NCBI GenBank assembly: GCA_936450465.1
Contig: OW388305.1
Span: forward strand, 36,279,187-36,343,186
DNA from: Gibbula magus
Lineage: Eukaryota > Mollusca > Gastropoda > Trochida > Trochidae
Direction of reading: 5' to 3'
DNA: 64,000 nt
Under the pieces are notes generated by a model, which worked only from the letters and a program-made list of their open reading frames with translations, made no database searches and was not told the origin of the DNA. The translations under genes were made by a program, and so were the position numbers. Positions 13,377-26,946 of the stretch are shown here, piece by piece; position 1 is the stretch's first letter; the number at the start of each line of letters is the position of its first letter.

Positions 13377-16300
13377 AAGTATATGACATATGGCAAATAT
13401 GATAAATAATTACAAACTCTTCATCATTCAGATCGTACTTAATAACATATATAAGATTTAAATAAGTCATGTTTCTTCAACAAATCTTTACCAGATATCT
13501 ACCACTTTATTATTTCACAATCAGTCTTTATCGTAGCAAATGTCAACAGGTGTGCTTGCAAGGACATTAGGGCTAAGATCACTACAAAATTTAATACAAT
13601 AAACAAAATAAACAAGCAGACAGAGTCGGCCATATCCCCCGCCTTTGGGAAAATTTATTGAAGAATAGTTGTTGAATAACAGTGACTATGAACCTTTTTC
13701 AACTAAACACAACACACAAAATTTCAGCTCCTTAGACAAAGTGGTTCTGGAGAAGAAGACAAAATGCTAAAAGTTTACAGACGGCTGGACGGCAGACGGC
13801 TGCAATGCCATAAGCCCATTGGGCCTTTCAGGCACATCTACACATGATGATTGTTCCACACACCAAGTTTCGTTGAGATATGTCTTATTGTTTTCAAGTT
13901 CTGTTCCAGAAACGAAATTCTAAGTTACATTTCTATGGAAACGGTAAAAAAAATAACTCGAAGAAGTTGAAAACCCCAAAAGGCACATCTACACATGATG
14001 ATTGGTCCACACACCAAGTTTCGTTGAGATATGTCTTATAGTTTTCGAGTTCTGTTCCGGAAACGAAATTCTAAGTTACATTTCCATGGAAACGGTCAAA
14101 AACAATAACTCGAAGAAGTTGAAAACCCCAAAAGGCACATCTACACATGATGATTGTTCCACACACCAAGTTTTGTTGAGATATGTCTTATAGTTTTGGA
14201 GTTCTGTTCCGGAAAAGAAATTCTAAGTTACATTTCCATGGAAACGGTCAAAAAAAATAACTCGAAGAAGTTGAAAACCCCAAAAGGCACATCTACACAT
14301 GATGATTGTTCCACACACCAAGTTTCGTTGAGATATGTCTTATGGTTTTCGAGTTCTGCTCCAGGAAACGAAATTCTAAGTTACATTTCCATGGAAACGG
14401 TCAAAAAAAATAAATCGAAGAAGTTGAAAACCCCAAAAGGCACATCTACACATGATGATTGTTCCACACACCAAGTTTCGTTGAGATATGTCTTATAGTT
14501 TTCGAGTTCTGTTCCGGAAACGAAATTCTAAGTTACATTTCCATGGAAACGGTCAACAAAAATAACTCGAAGAAGTTGAAAACCCCAAAAGGCACATCTA
14601 CATATGATGATTGGTCCACACACCAAGTTTCGTTGAGATATGTCTTATAGTTTTCGAGTTCTGTTCCGGAAAAGAAATTCTAAGTTACATTTCCATGGAA
14701 ACAGTCAAAAAAAATAACTCGAAGAAGTTGAAAACCCCAAAAGGCACATCTACACATGATGGTTGTTCCACACACCAAGTTTCGTTGAGATATGTCTTAT
14801 GGTTTTCGAGTTCTGCTCCAGGAAACGAAATTCTAAGTTACATTTCCATGGAAACGGTCAAAAAAATAACTCGAAGAAGTTGAAAACCCCAAAAGGCACA
14901 TCTACACATGATGATTGTTCCACACACCAAGTTTCGTTTAGATATGTCTTATAGTTTTCGAGTTCTGTTCCGGAAACGAAATTCTAAGTTACATTTCCAT
15001 GGAAACGGTCAAAAACAATAACTCGAAGAAGTTGAAAACCCCAAAAGGCACATCTACACATGATGATTGTTCCACACACCAAGTTTTGTTGAGATATGTC
15101 TTATAGTTTTGGAGTTCTGTTCCGGAAAAGAAATTCTAAGTTACATTTCCATGGAAACGGTCAAAAAAAAATAACTCGAAGAAGTTGAAAACCCCAAAAG
15201 GCACATCTACACATGATGATTGTTCCACACACCAAGTTTCGTTGAGATATGTCTTATGGTTTTCGAGTTCTGCTCCAGGAAACGAAATTCTAAGTTACAT
15301 TTCCATGGAAACGGTCAAAAAAAATAACTCGAAGAAGTTGAAAACCCCAAAAGGCACATCTACACATGATGATTGTTCCACACACCAAGTTTCGTTGAGA
15401 TATGTCTTATAGTTTTCGAGTTCTGTTCCGGAAACGAAATTCTAAGTTACATTTCCATGGAAACGGTCAACAAAAATAACTCGAAGAAGTTGAAAACCCC
15501 AAAAGGCACATCTACATATGATGATTGGTCCACACACCAAGTTTCGTTGAGATATGTCTTATAGTTTTGGAGTTCTGTTCCGGAAAAGAAATTCTAAGTT
15601 ACATTTCCATGGAAACAGTCAAAAAAAATAACTCGAAGAAGTTGAAAACCCCAAAAGGCACATCTACACATGATGGTTGTTCCACACACCAAGTTTTGTT
15701 GAGATATGTCTTATAGTTTTGGAGTTCTGTTCCGGAAAAGAAATTCTAAGTTACATTTCCATGGAAACGGTCAAAAAAAATAACTCGAAGAAGTTGAAAA
15801 CCCCAAAAGGCACATCTACACATGATGATTGTTCCACACACCAAGTTTCGTTGAGATATGTCTTATGGTTTTCGAGTTCTGCTCCAGGAAACGAAATTCT
15901 AAGTTACATTTCCATGGAAACGGTCAAAAAAAATAACTCGAAGAAGTTGAAAACCCCAAAAGGCACATCTACACATGATGATTGTTCCACACACCAAGTT
16001 TCGTTGAGATATGTCTTATAGTTTTCGAGTTCTGTTCCGGAAACGAAATTCTAAGTTACATTTCCATGGAAACGGTCAACAAAAATAACTCGAAGAAGTT
16101 GAAAACCCCAAAAGGCACATCTACATATGATGATTGGTCCACACACCAAGTTTCGTTGAGATATGTCTTATAGTTTTCGAGTTCTGTTCCGGAAAAGAAA
16201 TTCTAAGTTACATTTCCATGGAAACAGTCAAAAAAAATAACTCGAAGAAGTTGAAAACCCCAAAAGGCACATCTACACATGATGGTTGTTCCACACACCA

Positions 16301-16566
16301 AGTTTCGTTGAGATATGTCTTATGGTTTTCGAGTTCTGCTCCAGGAAACGAAATTCTAAGTTACATTTCCATGGAAACGGTCAAAAAAATAACTCGAAGA
16401 AGTTGAAAACCCCAAAAGGCACATCTACACATGATGATTGTTCCACACACCAAGTTTCGTTTAGATATGTCTTATAGTTTTCGAGTTCTGCTCCGGAAAC
16501 AAAATCGGGACGGACGGACGGACGGACGGACGGAGCCCATTTCAATATCCCCCCCCCCCCCCCCCC
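13377..16566 (+). repeat. Pearl-like higher-order unit U3
   Basis: Near-identical to U1, with about 17.5 copies of the 152-bp repeat, an ACGG run at about 16509-16534 and poly-C at the end. Confidence 0.88.
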
Positions 16567-17448
16567 AAGTATATGACATATGGCAAATATGATAAATAAT
16601 TACAAACTCTTCATCATTCAGATCGTACTTAATAACATATATAAGATTTAAATAAGTCATGTTTCTTCAACAAATCTTTACCAGATATCTACCACTTTAT
16701 TATTTCACAATCAGTCTTTATCGTAGCAAATGTCAACAGGTGTGCTTGCAAGGACATTAGGGCTAAGATCACTACAAAATTTAATACAATAAACAAAATA
16801 AACAAGCAGACAGAGTCGGCCATATCCCCCGCCTTTGGGAAAATTTATTGAAGAATAGTTGTTGGATAACAGTGACTATGAACCTTTTTCAACTAAACAC
16901 AACACACAAAATTTCAGCTCCTTAGACAAAGTGGTTCTGGAGAAGAAGACAAAATGCTAAAAGTTTACAGACGGCTGGACGGCAGACGGCTGCAATGCCA
17001 TAAGCCCATTGGGCCTTTCAGGCACATCTACACATGATGATTGTTCCACACACCAAGTTTCGTTGAGATATGTCTTATTGTTTTCAAGTTCTGTTCCAGA
17101 AACGAAATTCTAAGTTACATTTCTATGGAAACGGTAAAAAAAATAACTCGAAGAAGTTGAAAACCCCAAAAGGCACATCTACACATGATGATTGGTCCAC
17201 ACACCAAGTTTCGTTGAGATATGTCTTATAGTTTTCGAGTTCTGTTCCGGAAACGAAATTCTAAGTTACATTTCCATGGAAACGGTCAAAAAAATAACTC
17301 GAAGAAGTTGAAAACCCCAAAAGGCACATCTACACATGATGATTGTTCCACACACCAAGTTTCGTTTAGATATGTCTTATAGTTTTCGAGTTCTGCTCCG
17401 GAAACAAAATCGGGACGGACGGACGGACGGACGGACGGACGGACGGAC
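16567..17448 (+). repeat. Pearl-like higher-order unit U4, interrupted in its ACGG run
   Basis: Same start as U2, with about 2.5 copies of the 152-bp repeat, then an ACGG run from 17413 that stops at 17448. The expected GAGCCCATTTC and poly-C are missing here but are found 31.4 kb away at 48885-48928, again preceded by ACGGACGG. Confidence 0.88.
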
Positions 17449-17990
17449 CAACATTTGCTGTTTATGAGGCAACTCGTTTAGGAGTTAATAACTCTTAATT
17501 TAAGGATTAAATTTAAAAGTGTTCTTACATTTGAGGTTTACGTGTTGATGAGTCCAATTACTGAAAAGCATTTATGAGTTTAACTCATTATTATCCTTAT
17601 CCTTATCATTATTCTACTGTCAGTTTGAAATGAAACCGCTACAGGAGAACTGTGTTCATCGTTAGTTAAGATTGAACACAACAAAATTAGTAAAGGGAAC
17701 AGTGATACCATTTATTTCAGTCTCCTTATATACTTAACCAACACAAATTTCAAATTTGAAGTATAATTGCAAAACTAATCAGGGATATTTGTAAATTATA
17801 AGATGTGAAATAAAATATATTCATAAATTTACTTCATAAATTTTTAATTAGACTATTAACTACTTAAATCATGGACTGCATTAACTCCTTAATAATAATA
17901 ATCATAATATGCTTATTTATATATGCGCCCAATCCACCTCGACAGACATGCTAAAGTGCTACAAAGTCCTTGTCATATCGGCAGTTGGAA
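17449..17990. other. Left margin of the inserted segment, no gene
   Basis: AT-rich sequence with scattered TTAACTC/GAGTTAA motifs that look like decayed versions of the adjacent satellite. Confidence 0.45.
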
Positions 17991-17996
17991 GTTACT

Positions 17997-20900
17997 CGAT
18001 ACAAGCACATTGAACATTAACTCCTTGTTAGATGGACTAATTAACTCTGTATCAATGGACAACAGTAACTCTAAGTTAGATGGACTGCTTAACTCTCTAA
18101 TCATGGACGGAACTAACTCCTTGTTAGATGGACTATTGGTTGTTACTTGTTACATGCACATTAAACATGAACTCCTTGTTAGATGGACTAATTAACTCTG
18201 TATTTATGGACAACAGTAACTCAAAGTTTGATGGACTGCTTAACTCTCTAATCATGGACCGCATTAACTCCTTGTTAGATGGACTATTGGTAGTAACTGG
18301 CTACAAGCACATTTAAGATTAACTCTTTGTTAGATGGACTGCTTAACTCTTTGTTAGATGGACTGCTTAACTCTGTAAAAGTGGACAACAGTAACTCTTA
18401 GTATGATGGACTGATTAACTGTCTAATCATGACGGCATTAACTCCTTGTTAGATGGACTAAGAAACTCTGTATTAATGGACAACAGTAACTATAAGTTAG
18501 ATGGACTGCTTAACTCTCTAATCATGGACGGTATTAACTCCTTGTTAGGTGGACTATTGGTTGTTACTTGTTACATGCACATTGAACATTAACTCCTTGT
18601 TAGGTGGACTAATTAACTCTGTATTTATGGACAACAGTAACTCGAAGTTTGGACTGCTTAACTCTCTAATCATGGACGGCATTAACTCCTTGTTAGATGG
18701 ACTAATGGTATTAACTTGCTACAAGCACATTTAAGATTAACTCTTTGTTAGATGGACTGCTTATCTCTTTGTTAGATGGACTGCTTAACTCTGTAATAGT
18801 GGACAACAGTAACTCTTAGTAAGATGGACTGATTAACTATCTAATCATGACGGCATTAACTCCTTGTTAGATGGTCTATTGGTTTTTACTTGTTACAGGT
18901 ACATTGAACATTAACTCCTTGTTAGATGGACTAATTAACTCTGTATTAATGGACAACAGTAACTCTAAGTTAGATGGACTGCTTAACTCTCTAATCATGG
19001 ACGGCATTAACTCCTTGTTAGATGGTCTATTGGTTTTTACTTGTTTCATGTACATTGAACATTAACTCCTTGTTAGATGGACTAATTAACTCTGTATTAA
19101 TGGACAACAGTAACTCTTAGTTTAATGGACTGCTTAACTCTCTTATCATGGACGGCAGTAACTCCTTGTTAGATGGACTATTGGTTGTTACTTGTTACAT
19201 GCACATTGAACATTAACTCCTTGTTAGATGGACTAATTAACTCTGTATTAATGGACAACAGTAACTCTTAGTTTAATGGACTGCTTAACTCTCTTATCAT
19301 GGACGGCATTAACTCCTTGTTAGATGGACTATTGGTTGTTACTTGTTACATGCACATTGAACATTAACTCCTTGTTAGATGGACTAATTAACTCTGTATT
19401 AATGGACAACAGTAACTCTTAGTTTAATGGACTGCTTAACTCTCTTATCATGGACGGCAGTAACTCCTTGTTAGATGGACTATTGGTTGTTACTTGTTAC
19501 ATGCACATTGAACATTAACTCCTTGTTAGATGGACTAAGAAACTCTGTATTAATGGACAACAGTAACTCTAAGTTAGATGGACTGCTTAACTCTCTAATC
19601 ATGGACGGCATTAACTCCTTGTTAGATGGTCTATTGGTTTTTACTTGTTTCATGTACATTGAACATTAACTCCTTGTTAGATGGACTAATTAACTCTGTA
19701 TTAATGGACAACAGTAACTCTTAGTTTAATGGACTGCTTAACTCTCTTATCATGGACGGCAGTAACTCCTTGTTAGATGGACTATTGGTTGTTACTTGTT
19801 ACATGCACATTGAACATTAACTCCTTGTTAGATGGACTAATTAACTCTGTATTAATGGACAACAGTAACTCTAAGATAGATGGACTGCTTAACTCTCTAA
19901 TCATGGACGGTATTAACTCCTTGTTAGATGGACTATTGGTAGTAACTTGTTACAAGCACATTTAAGATTAACTCTTTGTTAGATGGACTAATTAACTCTG
20001 TATTTATGGACACAGTAACTCTTAGCTAGATGGACTGCTTAACTCTCTAATCATGGACGGCATTAACTCCTTGTTGGATGGACTATTGGTAGTAACTTGC
20101 TACAAGCACATTTAAGATTAACTCTTTGTTAGATGGACTAATTAACTCAGTATTTATGGACAATAGTAACTCTTAGTAAGATGGACCCATCAACTCTCTA
20201 ATCATGGACGGCATTAACTCCTTGTTAGATGGTCTATTGGTTTTTACTTGTTTCATGTACATTGAACATTAACTCCTTGTTAGATGGACTAATTAACTCT
20301 GTATTAATGGACAACAGTAACTCTTAGTTTAATGGACTGCTTAACTCTCTTATCATGGACGGCATTAACTCCTTGTTAGATGGACTATTGGTTGTTACTT
20401 GTTACATGCACATTGAACATTAACTCCTTGTTAGATGGACTAATTAACTCTGTATTAATGGACAACAGTAACTCTAAGTTAGATGGACTGCTTAACTCTC
20501 TTATCATGGACGGCATTAACTCCTTGTTAGATGGACTATTGGTTGTTACTTGTTACATGCACATTGAACATTAACTCCTTGTTAGATGGACTAATTAACT
20601 CTGTATTAATGGACAACAGTAACTCTAAGTTAGATGGACTGCTTAACTCTCTAATCATGGACGGTATTAACTCCTTGTTAGATGGACTATTGGTAGTAAC
20701 TTGTTACAAGCACATTTAAGATTAACTCTTTGTTAGATGGACTAATTAACTCTGTATTTATGGACACAGTAACTCTTAGCTAGATGGACTGCTTAACTCT
20801 CTAATCATGGACGGCATTAACTCCTTGTTAGATGGACTATTGGTAGTAACTTGTTACAAGCACATTTAAGATTAACTCTTTGTTAGATGGACTAATTAAC

Positions 20901-23900
20901 TCAGTATTTATGGACAATAGTAACTCTTAGTAAGATGGACCCATCAACTCTCTAATCATGGACGGCATTAACTCCTTGTTAGATGGTCTATTGGTTTTTA
21001 CTTGTTTCATGTACATTGAACATTAACTCCTTGTTAGATGGACTAATTAACTCTGTATTAATGGACAACAGTAACTCTTAGTTTAATGGACTGCTTAACT
21101 CTCTTATCATGGACGGCATTAACTCCTTGTTAGATGGACTATTGGTTGTTACTTGTTACATGCACATTGAACATTAACTCCTTGTTAGATGGACTAATTA
21201 ACTCTGTATTAATGGACAACAGTAACTCTAAGTTAGATGGACTGCTTAACTCTCTAATCATGGACGGTATTAACTCCTTGTTAGATGGACTATTGGTAGT
21301 AACTTGTTACAAGCACATTTAAGATTAACTCTTTGTTAGATGGACTAATTAACTCTGTATTTATGGACACAGTAACTCTTAGCTAGATGGACTGCTTAAC
21401 TCTCTAATCATGGACGGCATTAACTCCTTGTTAGATGGACTATTGGTAGTAACTTGCTACAAGCACATTTAAGATTAACTCTTTGTTAGATGGACTAATT
21501 AACTCAGTATTTATGGACAATAGTAACTCTTAGTAAGATGGACCCATCAACTCTCTAATCATGGACGGCATTAACTCCTTGTTAGATGGTCTATTGGTTT
21601 TTACTTGTTTCATGTACATTGAACATTAACTCCTTGTTAGATGGACTAATTAACTCTGTATTAATGGACAACAGTAACTCTTAGTTTAATGGACTGCTTA
21701 ACTCTCTTATCATGGACGGCATTAACTCCTTGTTAGATGGACTATTGGTTGTTACTTGTTACATGCACATTGAACATTAACTCCTTGTTAGATGGACTAA
21801 TTAACTCTGTATTAATGGACAACAGTAACTCTAAGTTAGATGGACTGCTTAACTCTCTTATCATGGACGGCATTAACTCCTTGTTAGATGGACTATTGGT
21901 TGTTACTTGTTACATGCACATTGAACATTAACTCCTTGTTAGATGGACTAATTAACTCTGTATTAATGGACAACAGTAACTCTAAGTTAGATGGACTGCT
22001 TAACTCTCTAATCATGGACGGTATTAACTCCTTGTTAGATGGACTATTGGTAGTAACTTGTTACAAGCACATTTAAGATTAACTCTTTGTTAGATGGACT
22101 AATTAACTCTGTATTTATGGACACAGTAACTCTTAGCTAGATGGACTGCTTAACTCTCTAATCATGGACGGCATTAACTCCTTGTTAGATGGACTATTGG
22201 TAGTAACTTGTTACAAGCACATTTAAGATTAACTCTTTGTTAGATGGACTAATTAACTCAGTATTTATGGACAATAGTAACTCTTAGTAAGATGGACCCA
22301 TCAACTCTCTAATCATGGACGGCATTAACTCCTTGTTAGATGGTCTATTGGTTTTTACTTGTTTCATGTACATTGAACATTAACTCCTTGTTAGATGGAC
22401 TAATTAACTCTGTATTAATGGACAACAGTAACTCTTAGTTTAATGGACTGCTTAACTCTCTTATCATGGACGGCATTAACTCCTTGTTAGATGGACTATT
22501 GGTTGTTACTTGTTACATGCACATTGAACATTAACTCCTTGTTAGATGGACTAATTAACTCTGTATTAATGGACAACAGTAACTCTAAGTTAGATGGACT
22601 GCTTAACTCTCTTATCATGGACGGCATTAACTCCTTGTTAGATGGACTATTGGTTGTTACTTGTTACATGCACATTGAACATTAACTCCTTGTTAGATGG
22701 ACTAATTAACTCTGTATTAATGGACAACAGTAACTCTAAGTTAGATGGACTGCTTAACTCTCTAATCATGGACGGTATTAACTCCTTGTTAGATGGACTA
22801 TTGGTAGTAACTTGTTACAAGCACATTTAAGATTAACTCTTTGTTAGATGGACTAATTAACTCTGTATTTATGGACACAGTAACTCTTAGCTAGATGGAC
22901 TGCTTAACTCTCTAATCATGGACGGCATTAACTCCTTGTTAGATGGACTATTGGTAGTAACTTGTTACAAGCACATTTAAGATTAACTCTTTGTTAGATG
23001 GACTAATTAACTCAGTATTTATGGACAATAGTAACTCTTAGTAAGATGGACCCATCAACTCTCTAATCATGGACGGCATTAACTCCTTGTTAGATGGTCT
23101 ATTGGTTTTTACTTGTTTCATGTACATTGAACATTAACTCCTTGTTAGATGGACTAATTAACTCTGTATTAATGGACAACAGTAACTCGAAGTTTGGACT
23201 GCTTAACTCTCTAATCATGGACGGCATTAACTCCTTGTTAGATGGACTAATGGTATTAACTTGCTACAAGCACATTTAAGATTAACTCTTTGTTAGATGG
23301 ACTGCTTATCTCTTTGTTAGATGGACTGCTTAACTCTGTAATAGTGGACAACAGTAACTCTTAGTAAGATGGACTGATTAACTATCTAATCATGACGGCA
23401 TTAACTCCTTGTTAGATGGTCTATTGGTTTTTACTTGTTACAGGTACATTGAACATTAACTCCTTGTTAGATGGACTAAGAAACTCTGTATTAATGGACA
23501 ACAGTAACTCTAAGTTAGATGGACTGCTTAACTCTCTAATCATGGACGGCATTAACTCCTTGTTAGATGGTCTATTGGTTTTTACTTGTTTCATGTACAT
23601 TGAACATTAACTCCTTGTTAGATGGACTAATTAACTCTGTATTAATGGACAACAGTAACTCTTAGTTTAATGGACTGCTTAACTCTCTTATCATGGACGG
23701 CAGTAACTCCTTGTTAGATGGACTATTGGTTGTTACTTGTTACATGCACATTGAACATTAACTCCTTGTTAGATGGACTAATTAACTCTGTATTAATGGA
23801 CAACAGTAACTCTAAGATAGATGGACTGCTTAACTCTCTAATCATGGACGGTATTAACTCCTTGTTAGATGGACTATTGGTAGTAACTTGTTACAAGCAC

Positions 23901-25683
23901 ATTTAAGATTAACTCTTTGTTAGATGGACTAATTAACTCTGTATTTATGGACACAGTCACTCTTAGCTAGATGGACTGCTTAACTCTCTAATCATGGACG
24001 GCATTAACTCCTTGTTGGATGGACTATTGGTAGTAACTTGCTACAAGCACATTTAAGATTAACTCTTTGTTAGATGGACTAATTAACTCAGTATTTATGG
24101 ACAATAGTAACTCTTAGTAAGATGGACCCATCAACTCTCTAATCATGGACGGCATTAACTCCTTGTTAGATGGTCTATTGGTTTTTACTTGTTTCATGTA
24201 CATTGAACATTAACTCCTTGTTAGATGGACTAATTAACTCTGTATTAATGGACAACAGTAACTCTTAGTTTAATGGACTGCTTAACTCTCTTATCATGGA
24301 CGGCATTAACTCCTTGTTAGATGGACTATTGGTTGTTACTTGTTACATGCACATTGAACATTAACTCCTTGTTAGATGGACTAATTAACTCTGTATTAAT
24401 GGACAACAGTAACTCTAAGTTAGATGGACTGCTTAACTCTCTTATCATGGACGGCATTAACTCCTTGTTAGATGGACTATTGGTTGTTACTTGTTACATG
24501 CACATTGAACATTAACTCCTTGTTAGATGGACTAATTAACTCTGTATTAATGGACAACAGTAACTCTAAGTTAGATGGACTGCTTAACTCTCTAATCATG
24601 GACGGTATTAACTCCTTGTTAGATGGACTATTGGTAGTAACTTGTTACAAGCACATTTAAGATTAACTCTTTGTTAGATGGACTAATTAACTCTGTATTT
24701 ATGGACACAGTAACTCTTAGCTAGATGGACTGCTTAACTCTCTAATCATGGACGGCATTAACTCCTTGTTAGATGGACTATTGGTAGTAACTTGTTACAA
24801 GCACATTTAAGATTAACTCTTTGTTAGATGGACTAATTAACTCAGTATTTATGGACAATAGTAACTCTTAGTAAGATGGACCCATCAACTCTCTAATCAT
24901 GGACGGCATTAACTCCTTGTTAGATGGTCTATTGGTTTTTACTTGTTTCATGTACATTGAACATTAACTCCTTGTTAGATGGACTAATTAACTCTGTATT
25001 AATGGACAACAGTAACTCTTAGTTTAATGGACTGCTTAACTCTCTTATCATGGACGGCATTAACTCCTTGTTAGATGGACTATTGGTTGTTACTTGTTAC
25101 ATGCACATTGAACATTAACTCCTTGTTAGATGGACTAATTAACTCTGTATTAATGGACAACAGTAACTCTAAGTTAGATGGACTGCTTAACTCTCTAATC
25201 ATGGACGGTATTAACTCCTTGTTAGATGGACTATTGGTAGTAACTTGTTACAAGCACATTTAAGATTAACTCTTTGTTAGATGGACTAATTAACTCTGTA
25301 TTTATGGACACAGTAACTCTTAGCTAGATGGACTGCTTAACTCTCTAATCATGGACGGCATTAACTCCTTGTTAGATGGACTATTGGTAGTAACTTGCTA
25401 CAAGCACATTTAAGATTAACTCTTTGTTAGATGGACTAATTAACTCAGTATTTATGGACAATAGTAACTCTTAGTAAGATGGACCCATCAACTCTCTAAT
25501 CATGGACGGCATTAACTCCTTGTTAGATGGTCTATTGGTTTTTACTTGTTTCATGTACATTGAACATTAACTCCTTGTTAGATGGACTAATTAACTCTGT
25601 ATTAATGGACAACAGTAACTCTTAGTTTAATGGACTGCTTAACTCTCTTATCATGGACGGCATTAACTCCTTGTTAGGTGGAC
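17997..25683 (+). repeat. Satellite array, 151-bp monomer
   Basis: About 50 monomers of 151 bp. Each is five 24-bp submonomers of the form TTAACTC-(N8)-ATGGAC-(N3), followed by a divergent 31-bp piece (TGGTTGTTACTTGTTACATG...). Higher-order periods of 603 bp (four monomers, one with a 1-bp deletion) and 754 bp (five) dominate from 20.4 to 25.3 kb. A block near 18.55-19.06 kb recurs near 23.09-23.6 kb. The short + strand ORFs arise because 24 is a multiple of three. Confidence 0.93.
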
Positions 25684-25774
25684 CACTCTGGTTGTTACAA
25701 GCACATTTAAGATTAAGTCTTTGTTAGATGACGGCATAAACTCTTAGTTGGACTGCTTAATTCTGTAATCATGG

Positions 25775-25865
25775 ATGGCATTTAACTACCAATAGTCCAC
25801 CTAGCAAGGAGTTAATGCTGTCCATGATTAAAGAGTTGAGCAGTCCACCTAACTAAGAGTTCATC
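25775..25865 (-). repeat. Inverted satellite piece at the end of the array
   Basis: AATAGTCCACCTAGCAAGGA, GTTAATGCTGTCCATGATTA and AGCAGTCCACCTAACTAAGA are the reverse complement of the satellite submonomers, placed just after the array and followed by a few direct pieces to about 25960. Confidence 0.75.
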
Positions 25866-25981
25866 TTTAATGTGTTTGTAACAATTAACTCTTTGTTAGA
25901 TGACAGCATTCACTGTAAGATGGACTATTGGTTGTTACTGGTGACAAGTACATTCTTTGTTGTTAGTATATTTCACTAAAT

Positions 25982-26169
25982 ACGTTTGGGGTAAAAAATG
26001 ACCCCAGTATAAGACCCTCAAAACAAAGGAGATTTAACTCTAAGCTCACTAGAATAGTAAGCAAATGGTTGTTACGCTCAATTCCGGATGTCATATTGAA
26101 CATGTGTGGGTTTCTACCTATATCCATATATGGAATAATAATCTGGGGTCATATTTGACTCCAAACATC
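25982..26169. mobile_element. Short inverted-repeat element (about 190 bp)
   Basis: The ends are ACGTTTGGGGTAAAAAATGA plus CCCCAG and the near complement CTGGGGTCATATTTGACTCC plus AAACAT. No coding capacity. Confidence 0.6.
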
Positions 26170-26946
26170 ATTTAAGGGTTAACAATGGCAATTTTCAGAC
26201 CAAAAAGGCTTGTGCATAGGGATAAAGAAGACAACAGTTCTTTTTCAAAGGATTTTTATTATCAGTGATTTCCCCTTAAAAATACAACAAATAAACTTAT
26301 CCTATTGCAAGTGAAGTTACATCTTTTCTCACAAGAAAGTTTTTCAACAACGCTTATTTAGTGTGAAATATCAATTTTGTTCTAGCTGAGCTGAGAGAAA
26401 TCTTATATTACCGAAGTATTTAAAGTATCCAAAACAAATAAAACATACATTACAAACTATCAAAACAGTATTATATTTGAAATACGTTATGGTCATTATA
26501 CTGCTTGTCCCAAAACCATTATATGATATCCTTCACACTTTCAACTGAAAAAAATCAATGAACCTATGTTAACACATGACAACATGGCAACAATCTCATC
26601 CAGTGCAGACAGGTACCAAATTGTAAAACACTGGGGTTACGTAAATTTCCTTGATATTTTTGTTCCTACACAGGAAGAAATTTTGTTTTACATTTTTGTA
26701 TTAAAAAAAAACACGTAAAAATCTAGGACATCATTGTTATTAAATACAATATCAAAATATTTAGACATATTAAAGAAGGATCATTCCCGTTAATATTGTC
26801 TGGAGGGGGGCATTTAATATCTTTTTAGTCAAAAATATATTTGTGGGTGATTCTTTGGAGACGGCGTTTATTACGTCGAATATGGTATACATAAATTAAT
26901 TTCCATCTAAAAAATCAATTAACAAAAGAAATGGTATACTGTTGCC
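26170..26946. other. No gene seen
   Basis: AT-rich. A GGGGGGCATTTAATATC and GGCGTTTATTACGTCGAATA motif pair near 26813-26881 recurs near 34095-34170, so part of it is a dispersed repeat. Confidence 0.4.

Noticed and set aside
9696..16477. Series of 63-114-codon ORFs beginning MFHTPSFVEICL or MVHTPSF
   Set aside because: They repeat every 152 bp, overlap one another and follow the pearl-like repeat. Single-base changes break them freely.
17923..25263. Series of 61-90-codon ORFs such as MDYWLLLVTC...
   Set aside because: They are produced by the 24/151-bp satellite and have no conservation independent of the DNA repeat.
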